Virus record (IMG/VR): IMGVR_UViG_3300037839_000874
Coordinates: 1 to 43,368 of that record
Direction: 5' to 3' (one strand)
From: a virus
DNA length: 43,368 bases
Made by a program: the position numbers and the translations under genes
Notes under the pieces: generated by a model
The model's database searches: none
What the model was told of the DNA's origin: nothing
The model's input: only the letters and a program-made list of their open reading frames with translations
Part shown: in pieces, positions 9,401-17,000 of the stretch
How positions within the stretch are numbered: the first letter of the stretch is position 1
Layout of the letters: every line of letters begins with the position of its first letter

Positions 9401-11451
9401 TGGGATCGCTCGGTGCGGGGCATATCTATCCACTGCGTGAAAAAACAAGAATACACATCTCCTACTCGAGCAACATTATATGTTCCAAAATACATATAAA
9501 ATCTTTGATAACTACTATTGAAAGCACAAGTATCTGCAAAGTTAACATAAAATGGATAAGTTTTTCCATTTTGAGATGGAATTCCATTAGGATATTTTAA
9601 TAAACCACTTTTAGATAATCTTTGAGTTGCAATACCTGATGTCTTTTCTAAATTGCCAGATCCGATATCAAAAACTACTTGATGCTCTACTTGAGTTGGA
9701 CTAATAGTTACCGTTGGAATATTTTCTGCTGGATTACCGCTCAAACCACTTTTAGCTGTATTCGTAGTAGTAACGCTAAGAGTCTCGCTAAAAGGTGTAG
9801 ATGCTGGACCAGAACTGCCAGTACCTGGACTATAGCAAAGATTACCTAATAGATCTTGACCTCCAATTGAAGAATATTCAATGCTATAATTACCTGTTAT
9901 TTTTATGCCAAACTCATTCTTTTTTTTGTCTGGATCAGTTAAATTTATCCAAAAACAACTTTCTGCATCTACTCCTTGCCCTGGACTAAAAGAGGTACTG
10001 GGAACATTTTTTCCTATATATGAGATGCTTTCTGGTTCACCATTTTTTCTTATTGTTTCAAATTCACTTTTATTTATTTTTTTAAATTTTATCATTTCAT
10101 CCCCAATAGTCCCTAGAGTTAAATTTATTTTATTATTTTTTATAGTATCATAACTCCAAGAAGGAAGATTGAGAGTACTTGGATAAACTGTGTTAGAATT
10201 TTTGTTTGAAAATTCATATGCAGAAAAATTAAATGTTAAAGTCACTTTTGAACTTGAACCCCTGGCATTAGAGCAGCTAGCGTAAGCATAAAATGTTCCT
10301 GCGTGTATTGGAGAGCCTGTTATAGTTTTGCTAGAGCTATTAAAAGTCAATCCTTCTGGAAGATTAGATATTCCAATTACAGTATGTTTATTATTTAGTC
10401 CTGCTAAAATTTGATTTCCTATAGAGGTATCAACCTTTCCACTAAAAGTTTTAGCACTAATTGTTGGTATAGTTATTGCAGTATTGACTGCTCCATATAG
10501 CACTATTAAATTAAAACTTTTTCTATTTCCTGCGTCTTGATTTGGTCCAAATATAGTGAAATTTAAATTACTAATTTGCATTTCTGAACTTAAATTATTG
10601 GATACAGTGCCACTGATTATTTTAGTAATGCTATTCCATGTTAATCCTAAATTTGCTATTATATTTTGCGAACTTGCATCAAGGTCTACGCTAAATCCAG
10701 AAGCTGGTAAATTAGTAGTCAATGTATAAGAGAAGCCCACTCCTTTAAATGCATGTATTGTAGGAGCACTAGTCACATATATAGGGTCATTACCATTTGC
10801 ATCTGTACTTTTTATTGTTAAGCTTTTGCTAGCTTTAAGCTCCTCTAATTGAGTAGTTTTTCCTACTTTAACATATTTATTTCCATATAAAACAGATGTT
10901 ATAATTCCTGTAAAATATCCAACATAATTAATTTGATTTTTCTTGAAAGGTATGGTGGCGCTATTAATTGCGCTAAAAGTGAATGGATCGGTAGAGCTTG
11001 AGTCTCCAAGTTTACCAAAATTTGTATAAGTTAAATATGATGTAACTTGATCTAATGTTACATTAAAATTAAAAGCACTTCCTATTTTTGTAGTTGTAAT
11101 ATAAGAGCTATTTATCGTTGCTGAATTTAATGCGACTCCAGGAGTACCATACATTACTAATCCATTAATAAAACTCCAAACAAACCAAAAACCTTTTGAT
11201 TTATCTATGCCTTCTATTAATACTGAATTATTTTGAGAAGGTGGTAAAGAAGTTAAAGAGTTTCCGCCGCTACTAAAGATCGGATTGTAAGCATCAACAA
11301 TATCATTGACATTTGCTAAAACAATATCTGTAGTGGGGCTTCCTACATCATTATAGATAGTTTGTCCATCAAAAGATATACCATTTTTCCCTCGCCAAGC
11401 TAAGCCTTCGATATATTTATTAGGATCGCAATCTTTACATTTTTTAGCCAT
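6466..11451 (-). CDS. gpJ-like tail tip / central fibre protein
   Basis: This is the tip attachment protein J of lambda-type siphophages, which forms the distal tail hub and contacts the receptor. I chose the ATG at 11451, 4 nt after the gpI stop, giving 1661 aa that begin MAKKCKDC; a longer frame to 11523 would overlap gpI by 68 bp. The J core starts near residue 759 with SVLDILGEGPIEGIVDYE. It continues through IGWEIEVEPVY (~1140), DNPAWCFYDLVTNDRYGLG (~1235-1250) and LKPGDIVYIQDQN (~1430-1445), all in the expected order. The first ~750 residues are an extra extension. They include putative-Ig-type modules, one containing LPEGLTFNSSSKTITGSP near residue 370. Lambda gpJ is about 1130 aa, so this is a long version. 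The stop overlaps the fibre start. Confidence 0.92.
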   Translation of the reverse strand: MAKKCKDCDPNKYIEGLAWRGKNGISFDGQTIYNDVGSPTTDIVLANVNDIVDAYNPIFSSGGNSLTSLPPSQNNSVLIEGIDKSKGFWFVWSFINGLVMYGTPGVALNSATINSSYITTTKIGSAFNFNVTLDQVTSYLTYTNFGKLGDSSSTDPFTFSAINSATIPFKKNQINYVGYFTGIITSVLYGNKYVKVGKTTQLEELKASKSLTIKSTDANGNDPIYVTSAPTIHAFKGVGFSYTLTTNLPASGFSVDLDASSQNIIANLGLTWNSITKIISGTVSNNLSSEMQISNLNFTIFGPNQDAGNRKSFNLIVLYGAVNTAITIPTISAKTFSGKVDTSIGNQILAGLNNKHTVIGISNLPEGLTFNSSSKTITGSPIHAGTFYAYASCSNARGSSSKVTLTFNFSAYEFSNKNSNTVYPSTLNLPSWSYDTIKNNKINLTLGTIGDEMIKFKKINKSEFETIRKNGEPESISYIGKNVPSTSFSPGQGVDAESCFWINLTDPDKKKNEFGIKITGNYSIEYSSIGGQDLLGNLCYSPGTGSSGPASTPFSETLSVTTTNTAKSGLSGNPAENIPTVTISPTQVEHQVVFDIGSGNLEKTSGIATQRLSKSGLLKYPNGIPSQNGKTYPFYVNFADTCAFNSSYQRFYMYFGTYNVARVGDVYSCFFTQWIDMPRTERSQYQGAYHKEFGWGNWKFGKFTSYYANWALTSTVVPKNCGTLVSRAGADIKIDSYGYRYGNKLKDSKDIGITSLTNISVLDILGEGPIEGIVDYEIIPNPGYAKGDTGYKNGVKLVKYAGKNPQVRSIYWNEIPLADNSYPLNGSFNFEFVRMSYDYADSAPRHANLTELGNIKLEEPFYSRKINNGQQIDKLVLKQDGPETILSSGVKLPKRLTSTKVVGTKLFGKRVFEDGTSKTYKKSIVILTKNLYGLRLSIKILSLFKSIVDLTIWDTADQAAANSVSGRTDRLDMQLNLYLKRIDYTPNKGKEVTLIPNPNYTGSSGGTFTISEETYYNTVYSIENDVLALFWPPNSPGGGAGSGPDGYQRQPANYTEFINGRTIYSHRHDGKLYTSYARDVNRLQTDFRSALQDYIDKKQRLLSGEARDYATLVIAGKLNQGQFIETFEWSGLNRYINSNTIGWEIEVEPVYIESVDINIVVKSSIDSITEIYDDYLSLPNTAGIITTFDSRFFTSIPQRSYDARLLKVKIPSNYDPYSKTYDGSWDGNFNLGWTDNPAWCFYDLVTNDRYGLGRYIDPNLTDKWTLYEISQYCDELVSDSKGGLEPRFTANVLISTREDAYKVLNDMASIFRAIVFYSAGLIFTSQDRPKEPLYIFNNSNVKEGEFTYSNTSKRVRRNVALVRYNDKENFYKPAVKYVESREGLIRFGIKEIEVSAFGCTSEGQAARLGKWTLLSENLESELVSFETSLPAMYLKPGDIVYIQDQNRQNKILGGRTYELETNYAILDIKYEDISGFLPAINGCNFNVLTPAGNIEIGTETGNLIFKTLSEAPQNTSMPSGYSSVLRRKQVQTIKYATDYTVLNPTDTSVFGLYATMQNTGSFQGYTRIDFAGQRLDNIQHTLIQNTVWTIEINPDNYDYNKSPSVFGLSDPTNKYPGAALEPYIDKTQKFRILDIEELEEHRHKITALQYDESKYDLGDNI

Positions 11452-11455
11452 AAAA

Positions 11456-12778
11456 TTAAAATGATAATGAATTCTGAGACATAGAAATTCCTCCAATATC
11501 TTGAATATCGATTGGATATCCAAGATGTGAAAAATAAAAACTTTTTGTCGGATAATTCTTTTCCCCTGCTCCTACACCTATCGGAGCCTTACCATCGCTT
11601 TCATATTTATTTGTTCTAGACTGCACTCGATATATTTGGTCATAAGAGCTAAAGACTTGTTGACTACCAATAATTAATCTTCCGTATCCAATTGGAATTG
11701 GTCCTCCTTCTCCTACTGTATTTACAGGACCATTAAATGTGTAAGAAGGCTCTCCCCCACCAGCACCAGGAGATGCTTCAAAATCTGCAGAAGGATTTGC
11801 AATTGTTTGAGGACTTACCATTGGTGGCGGTTTCATTAAAAGCATAGAAACTCCGAGCGCTACTAATCCTAATATTGCTGGTAATATAGCAGCTAATAAA
11901 CCAAGAGATCCTCCTCCAGATACTGGAGCTAACATAACTGACATAAATATCATAAGCACCATTTTAGCTCCTGCCATACCACCTTGTGCAGCTTTACCAC
12001 CACCACCTCCTTTTCCTCCTCCTCCATTGTGAACGAGGATCTCATTAGCAATGTAAGTATGATTTGTTAACACATGGAAATTATATACTTTTTCGCTACC
12101 ATCTTCTTCTATCTTTTCGATTGGCATTACATCGCCACTTTCATGTATTAAAACATCTCCAACTTTAAAATTTTCTAAAGGAGTAAATCTATTATATTCA
12201 TTAAAAAACCAATGATTACCTGTGGCTCTAATGATTGAGCCATCCCATAATGTAATTTTTAAAATTTTATTATTTTCATGTTCAAAAACTTTTTCAATTA
12301 TATCAATTTGTATTTGCTTGTTTTTATCAAAAGAGAATATTTCATCTCCTTCTTTTAAATCTTCTATGTTCTTAATTCCGCTAGGAGTAGATATTTTTGT
12401 CCCAGCTGGGAAACATCCTCCACCGCCACCTCCGCCTCCTCCGCCTCCTGCGCCTTCCAGAACTGGTATAATATCAATAGTTTTTAACTGGTTTTCGAAA
12501 TTCATGAACATTTCAGATTGAGACAACATTTCAAAATGTTCTTTTTTAACTTGGCTGTTGTCTGTTGGCATTTCTTCTGCTTTAGGGACCCATAATGGTC
12601 TATTATTTATTAATATTTCATATTTAGCGTTTTTTTCAGCTTGATTTATAAGAAACCTAGTTAATTTTTTGGTATTTGCTTCTATAGCCCTAAAAGCTTC
12701 TGCAACGCTTGTGACGTTCAAGTTCCATTCTTCGCCAATCTCTTGGCCCAAATTACCATGTAATTTAACTTTTACCAT
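11456..12778 (-). CDS. gpI-like tail assembly protein interrupted by a Hint (intein-like) domain
   Basis: In lambda-type phages gpI acts with gpK in tail-tip assembly. Residues 1-~108 match the N-terminal ubiquitin-like part of the family. Then come 11 Gly and a 130-aa Hint domain (residues 122-251), a second Gly-rich stretch, and a hydrophobic stretch (about residues 275-320) that could span the membrane. A conserved end follows with FNGPVNTVGEGGPIPIGYGRL, very like lambda gpI. Without the Hint domain the protein would be ~310 aa. The residue after the Hint terminal HN is Gly, not Cys, Ser or Thr, so ordinary splicing is not expected and cleavage is more likely. The gene overlaps the gpK end by 14 bp and lies 4 nt before gpJ. 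The family call is firm; the processing outcome is inference. Confidence 0.9.
   Translation of the reverse strand: MVKVKLHGNLGQEIGEEWNLNVTSVAEAFRAIEANTKKLTRFLINQAEKNAKYEILINNRPLWVPKAEEMPTDNSQVKKEHFEMLSQSEMFMNFENQLKTIDIIPVLEGAGGGGGGGGGGGCFPAGTKISTPSGIKNIEDLKEGDEIFSFDKNKQIQIDIIEKVFEHENNKILKITLWDGSIIRATGNHWFFNEYNRFTPLENFKVGDVLIHESGDVMPIEKIEEDGSEKVYNFHVLTNHTYIANEILVHNGGGGKGGGGGKAAQGGMAGAKMVLMIFMSVMLAPVSGGGSLGLLAAILPAILGLVALGVSMLLMKPPPMVSPQTIANPSADFEASPGAGGGEPSYTFNGPVNTVGEGGPIPIGYGRLIIGSQQVFSSYDQIYRVQSRTNKYESDGKAPIGVGAGEKNYPTKSFYFSHLGYPIDIQDIGGISMSQNSLSF
12026..12415 (-). other. Hint / bacterial-intein-like domain inside gpI
   Basis: These 130 codons run from Cys122 (CFPAGTKI, splice block A) to the HN pair at 250-251. 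Block B is seen as ATGNHWF with the T..H arrangement, and block G as the final VHN. There is no room for a homing endonuclease, so it is a minimal Hint fold. Poly-Gly flanks it on both sides. The +1 residue is Gly and so lacks the nucleophile for canonical splicing, as in bacterial-intein-like domains that mainly cleave. Confidence 0.87.
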
Positions 12779-13517
12779 TGCTTAACTCCTTGTACCTTAA
12801 AACATAGCTAGTATGTTTTTTAAGAAAACTATCATATATATTTACACAAGAAAAGGAATTGAAAGGTTGATGTAAAATTAATCCATCACCTATATATACT
12901 GCCGCATGAGTAGGAAAATCATTAGAGACTCCAGGAAAAGTCATCATTAAGCCATCAGATTTTTTCAATTTTACATTTTTATCTAATTTTAAAAAACCTT
13001 GGTGTTTGAAGTTGTTCTCGTACAAGTCCTTAATATCTTCTAAATATTTAGGATAAACTAAATCTTTAGGAAAATTTATATGGATATTCTCTTCTTTTAA
13101 GGCATACTCTTTCATCAATGTAAAGCAGTCAGATTGACCAAGAACAAAAGGTCTTCCAATATAAGGATTATTTTCTTCATTTGGCTTATGAAAATTAAAA
13201 AAATCATATTTAATATTATATAATATATAATGGATCTTATAAAGATTACTATTATGTTTATCCATTTCACTAAACTCTACGCTTTCATTAATATGAGAAT
13301 GATAGCATGCTATAATTTTACCTAAAATAGAGCAATTTAAATAGTCTTGTGGGGATATCATAAAATTATTTTTTTTATCGTCTGATCTATTTCGACAAGA
13401 ATATATCTCAAATTTATATGTTTTTTTATCTAAATAAATAAAACCACAAATTTCTTGTTCAGATTTTTTTAAAGCTAAATTTTTAATATGATTTTTAATT
13501 TGAATATTAAATTCCAT
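12765..13517 (-). CDS. gpK-like tail-tip protein: JAMM (MPN) plus NlpC/P60 peptidase
   Basis: I chose the ATG at 13517, 1 nt after the gpL stop and with GGAG about 9 nt upstream, giving 250 aa. A longer frame to 13580 would run into gpL. Residues ~15-95 are a JAMM metalloprotease-like domain with Glu22, His73-Ser-His75, Ser83 and Asp86, the full metal-binding set. Residues ~120-250 are NlpC/P60, with Cys131 in GQSDCF and His204 in THAAVYIGDG as the likely catalytic pair. Lambda gpK has the same two-domain order and is needed for tail assembly. The NlpC part may also cut peptidoglycan during entry. The end overlaps gpI by 14 bp, so the two genes are probably translationally coupled. Confidence 0.92.
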   Translation of the reverse strand: MEFNIQIKNHIKNLALKKSEQEICGFIYLDKKTYKFEIYSCRNRSDDKKNNFMISPQDYLNCSILGKIIACYHSHINESVEFSEMDKHNSNLYKIHYILYNIKYDFFNFHKPNEENNPYIGRPFVLGQSDCFTLMKEYALKEENIHINFPKDLVYPKYLEDIKDLYENNFKHQGFLKLDKNVKLKKSDGLMMTFPGVSNDFPTHAAVYIGDGLILHQPFNSFSCVNIYDSFLKKHTSYVLRYKELSNGKS

Positions 13518-13518
13518 A

Positions 13519-15822
13519 TTATGCTGCTCCAGGACTTTGCTGAGATTGGAATTTTCCTTCAACAGAAGGAAATCCTCCAAATGGGAGGATTCCGATTAAC
13601 TGATTTCCATTCCCATCTTTTGGTGCTTGAATTTCCATTTTAACTAAAGGATCGAGCGATGAACCATTTAATCCGTACTTATCATTTAAAGATAGTTTAA
13701 CCCTGTTAAAATTTATATTTTCTTTCCATCTTAATCTACATCCTTCTAAACTTTTAGAACATGAATCTGCGGTCCAGTATGATGTATTTGGCGGAGAATT
13801 TATAGAATCTGAAGTATGAGGAGCACTGCAAACAAAATAAAATTTAATTTGATTTTTTTCTATATATATATAATTTCCAAAATTGTAAGCTATCCCTTGC
13901 TTCCAAAAACCTCTATCTACCCATATGCCATCGGTCCTTATAGAAGAGAAAGTATTATTTGATTCATCTGCTACTGGTGGTGCAGATTCGAGTCCTACGC
14001 ATTTTTGTGAGGACGATATATCTATTTTAGATACTCCCTCGTAGCTAGAAGAGTTAACTATTTGATCAATTTGGCCATATACTCCTGAATGAACTGCAGT
14101 TAATCTATCAGATTTTTCATATAAACATCCAGCCCCTCGATAAGAGAATGGACAATTTTTAGATAGCAACAGCCTTCCAGGTAATTTTATACCTTCGACA
14201 TCTAAAAGAGATGCTAATTCGTAAACTACATTTTGAGAATCTTCTTGTGTTTTTCGGTCTATGTAATAAATGTCTGGAGTTAGTTCTACTTCATAAATAT
14301 CAATTTTATTCTTATCAACTTGCTCTAAGTAAAGCCTAGCCATATTATGATATGAATTATACATCTGGGCATCCTCAGGACTATTCAAGTCGTCTGTTAT
14401 ATAATCCGTAGCAATTAAATTAACATTTTGAGTTCCTAATTGAACATTGTCTCCTGTATGAGAAGCTACAAATGTACATCCTGTTGAGCTAATATTCTTT
14501 AAATATTGATTGTATGCAAATCCTGCAGAGCCCCAGCTATTAAATAATAACTTTGGCATATTTGAAAATTGCGTTGAAAATGAAATATTTAATTCTCCAG
14601 AAGTAGCTGAACCAAAATTATAATTTAATCTTAATGCTACTAATTTAGCATTTTCATTTGTAGTTGAATTTGTACCAGTATAAATTCCAGTAGGTATAGT
14701 TAAGTAATTAATATCAAAACTGCCATTTAAAGATTTTGAAAATGAAGTAGTAAAACTTGAAGTTGCCTGAGAAGAAATTGAATAATTAAAACTTTGCCCT
14801 TTAGCTTCATCTATGGATTTAAAAGACAAAAAAGTAGCTAATTCAGAGCTTGATTCAGAAAAAGTCACAGGATAATTAACAGTAGAGCTTGTGGTATCAC
14901 TAAAAACTTTAGAGCTATAATAGCAAAGAACTTTAATTTTATCATTTGTTCCTATTTTTTTGAACTCTTTTGCATCATCTTGTATTAATCGCGTATAGCC
15001 TGCACTTGATGGAATAATAAAATTATCTGAAGAAAAACTGTCTGTAATATCAGATGAATAGTTAACTTGTTCATTAACTAGTAGATTAAAAAAATCTAAA
15101 GAATTTAAATTATAATTAATTTTTTGAAGATCAATATTCAAAGTTTTCAGTCTATCATCTGTGCGTAAAAGCGTAAAGATTTTATTAGTAGTTGCAGTAG
15201 TTTTTCTTGTATAAACTAACCATTTAGCAAAATCAATCGGACACCTTTCCAAAGATCTAACAGTTAATGTATCTCCATCTCTTGAGGCCCAAGGAGTATC
15301 CGTAAAAGTATTGAAAGGATTGACTCCTGCTGGAAAATTATTTGGACTTAAATATCTTACAAAGGTCTTTCTTCTTGTTACTTTAGATCCAACAATATCT
15401 TTTAATTCATTAATCTGCATCCTTATATACTTATAAAAAGAATTAAATTCATCATCTAAGAATTGACTGGAAAATTTAATTCTTGGAGTTGGTATTGTTC
15501 CGTTTGAAGTTATATCAAATTGTTCTCCATAAATTGGAAATGGAAAATAAAGATTCCCTCTCCAAGAGATAATTCCTCTATTTATATTAAAAAGATTAAA
15601 ATCATTATGTACTCTAATCACTCCATCTTTGACTGGCCCATTTCTATTTGGATAAGATACCATTGCAGGTTTGATTTCATTCAGATCAATTTCGTAAAGA
15701 AAAACTGGAGTACTCGGTTCTATTTCATGAATATGAGAATTTATAGATCTTTGAGCTTCAAGCGCTTGTAAAAAATATTCGCTTGCTTGAATAGTAGCAT
15801 TCAGATTTGGACCCATTCCCAT
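13519..15822 (-). CDS. gpL-like minor tail protein
   Basis: This 767-aa homologue of lambda gpL is a tail-tip component placed between M and K as in lambda. The diagnostic region is near the C-terminus: NCPFSYRGAGCLYE followed by DSCSKSLEGCRLRW. The four cysteines correspond to those that hold an iron-sulfur cluster in lambda gpL. Between the two Cys pairs lies an aromatic insert with VC..PH and a YW end, which looks like a small carbohydrate-binding (CBM5/12-type) fold. Lambda gpL is only ~230 aa; the extra length is mostly in the N-terminal and central beta-rich, Ser/Asn-rich part. GGAG lies 10 nt before the first ATG. A second in-frame ATG two codons later is possible. Confidence 0.87.
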   Translation of the reverse strand: MGMGPNLNATIQASEYFLQALEAQRSINSHIHEIEPSTPVFLYEIDLNEIKPAMVSYPNRNGPVKDGVIRVHNDFNLFNINRGIISWRGNLYFPFPIYGEQFDITSNGTIPTPRIKFSSQFLDDEFNSFYKYIRMQINELKDIVGSKVTRRKTFVRYLSPNNFPAGVNPFNTFTDTPWASRDGDTLTVRSLERCPIDFAKWLVYTRKTTATTNKIFTLLRTDDRLKTLNIDLQKINYNLNSLDFFNLLVNEQVNYSSDITDSFSSDNFIIPSSAGYTRLIQDDAKEFKKIGTNDKIKVLCYYSSKVFSDTTSSTVNYPVTFSESSSELATFLSFKSIDEAKGQSFNYSISSQATSSFTTSFSKSLNGSFDINYLTIPTGIYTGTNSTTNENAKLVALRLNYNFGSATSGELNISFSTQFSNMPKLLFNSWGSAGFAYNQYLKNISSTGCTFVASHTGDNVQLGTQNVNLIATDYITDDLNSPEDAQMYNSYHNMARLYLEQVDKNKIDIYEVELTPDIYYIDRKTQEDSQNVVYELASLLDVEGIKLPGRLLLSKNCPFSYRGAGCLYEKSDRLTAVHSGVYGQIDQIVNSSSYEGVSKIDISSSQKCVGLESAPPVADESNNTFSSIRTDGIWVDRGFWKQGIAYNFGNYIYIEKNQIKFYFVCSAPHTSDSINSPPNTSYWTADSCSKSLEGCRLRWKENINFNRVKLSLNDKYGLNGSSLDPLVKMEIQAPKDGNGNQLIGILPFGGFPSVEGKFQSQQSPGAA

Positions 15823-15840
15823 ATTATTTTTTCTCCATTT

Positions 15841-16431
15841 TTATGCAGATACTTCTTCAAACTTAGCGCGAATAGAATAATTTTCTTTAAATGTGAAATT
15901 AGTTTCCCATTCTCTACAAACATATTTTGTTCTATAAGACTGCTCTGAATAAATATCTCCTGGATTATAAGCGAAAGCTTGAATTGATGCTCTTTGCTGT
16001 AAAAAATAAATAATTGCTCTAGCTTCTCTAGATGTTCTTTGATCAAAATTTAATTGCAAAGTTTTTAAGTCTGGATTTATACTCTTACCTATTCTTTGTT
16101 CATATCCATTGCCAAATCTAATTGTTGAGACTGATGGTTTATGTTGGAATGAGGATGTGTAAGACGGAGTCCAAATAAATTTAAATAGTGTTGTTTTCTC
16201 ATTTATCTTTACTATCCCTCCCCAATATTGATTTCCTGTATCTGTTCCTGGCTCAGTTGTCTCCGTTTTAACATGGTCTTTTAAACAATACCAAACTACA
16301 TTTTTATATCTTATTATATCATTTTTTAAGAAAACATAATTTAGAGATCTATTGGCCCAAAGAATCATAGAGTCATTTACTGATCCTGTGTCCTCTGCTC
16401 CAAAACTTTTTTGTGCTCCACCCATTCCCAT
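15841..16431 (-). CDS. gpM-like minor tail protein
   Basis: The protein has 196 residues. The C-terminal ~110 match the phage minor tail (gpM) family: FIWTPSY, the conserved VSTIRFGNGYEQR, NFDQRTSREARAIIYFL, AFAYNPGD and a final IRAKFEEVSA. In lambda gpM lies between the tape measure and the tip complex. The N-terminal ~80 residues are an addition, with YKNVVWYCLKDH and a later QYWG, resembling a small chitin-binding-type (CBM5/12) module. A similar pattern sits inside gpL. The gene is followed after 18 nt by gpL and preceded after 10 nt by an unknown gene. The start shares the MGMG beginning with gpL. Confidence 0.87.
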   Translation of the reverse strand: MGMGGAQKSFGAEDTGSVNDSMILWANRSLNYVFLKNDIIRYKNVVWYCLKDHVKTETTEPGTDTGNQYWGGIVKINEKTTLFKFIWTPSYTSSFQHKPSVSTIRFGNGYEQRIGKSINPDLKTLQLNFDQRTSREARAIIYFLQQRASIQAFAYNPGDIYSEQSYRTKYVCREWETNFTFKENYSIRAKFEEVSA

Positions 16432-16441
16432 AAATTTTATC

Positions 16442-16933
16442 TCAGCTATAATTCAGAATTTTCTGAATTAAATCTTTTATGTCCTTTAAAGGCATCTGAA
16501 CTTTTTGACCTTTTTTATAGTAAAGCAATGAGTCTGCTGGACTAATATTATCAACATTAATATTAAAATGATTAGCAGCCCATTCAAATGCAAATTTCAT
16601 ATTCTCTATTTTTAAATCATCTATTTTTTCTACCTTATCTACAAGTAGTTCACAGTAAAAAACATTTCCATCTGGCCTGTGTAGATTATGTTTAATTATT
16701 TTATCTACATTTGGTATTTCTGGATGAAGATACTCTGGAAATTCAGCTATATCATATGAATTTAACCTTCTAATAAAAAGCACTTTTTCAATAGATTCAT
16801 CTTGAGATCTTTGAATGTGGTATAGATTGTTCTCTATATACCAATTTATCCAGTCCTTAAAATTGTAAAGCTTCGCTTCTGGGATGTCCTCTGAGATTAG
16901 AAATGTGTACAGTTCTTCGTATATTCCTTGCAT
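16442..16933 (-). CDS. Unrecognised 163-aa protein, first gene of the tail-tip operon
   Basis: I do not recognise this family. The protein is soluble and mixed in charge, rich in Ile, Asn, Asp and aromatic residues, and has no signal peptide or membrane segment. An AAGGAG Shine-Dalgarno lies about 8 nt before the ATG, and the gene is read divergently from the plus-strand operon. Its position just before gpM suggests a tail assembly chaperone or a short tail-tip component. Lambda gpG and gpGT lie before the tape measure, so they are not an obvious match. The gene is well formed and in the operon phase, so I am confident that it is coding. Confidence 0.85.
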   Translation of the reverse strand: MQGIYEELYTFLISEDIPEAKLYNFKDWINWYIENNLYHIQRSQDESIEKVLFIRRLNSYDIAEFPEYLHPEIPNVDKIIKHNLHRPDGNVFYCELLVDKVEKIDDLKIENMKFAFEWAANHFNINVDNISPADSLLYYKKGQKVQMPLKDIKDLIQKILNYS

Positions 16934-17000
16934 AAACCTTGCTCCTTTTATATTAACAATTACACTTAAAGGGGTGTAATTCTTCCAAAAGGTATAAGGT
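16934..17000. promoter_or_regulatory. Divergent intergenic region with a palindrome (candidate operator and promoters)
   Basis: This 67-bp region separates the two late operons. It contains the inverted repeat AATTACAC / GTGTAATT at 16958-16965 and 16974-16981, with an 8-nt loop. To the right, TTAACA (16953-16958), 16 bp and TGTAAT (16975-16980) form a plausible promoter for 17001 that overlaps both arms. To the left, TTACAC, 18 bp and TAATAT (16950-16955) could serve 16933, although its start would lie very close to the Shine-Dalgarno. A regulator binding the palindrome could control both operons. The palindrome is seen directly; the promoters are weak matches. Confidence 0.45.

Noticed and set aside
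11452-11523. Longer start for the gpJ gene at 11523
   Set aside because: It would overlap gpI by 68 bp; the ATG at 11451 lies 4 nt after the gpI stop and begins a cleaner N-terminus.
12026-12415. Ordinary self-splicing intein with homing endonuclease
   Set aside because: It has only 130 residues with no endonuclease domain, and the residue after HN is Gly.
13518-13580. Longer start for the gpK gene at 13580
   Set aside because: It would lie inside gpL; the ATG at 13517 has a Shine-Dalgarno and places the JAMM domain at the usual distance from the start.
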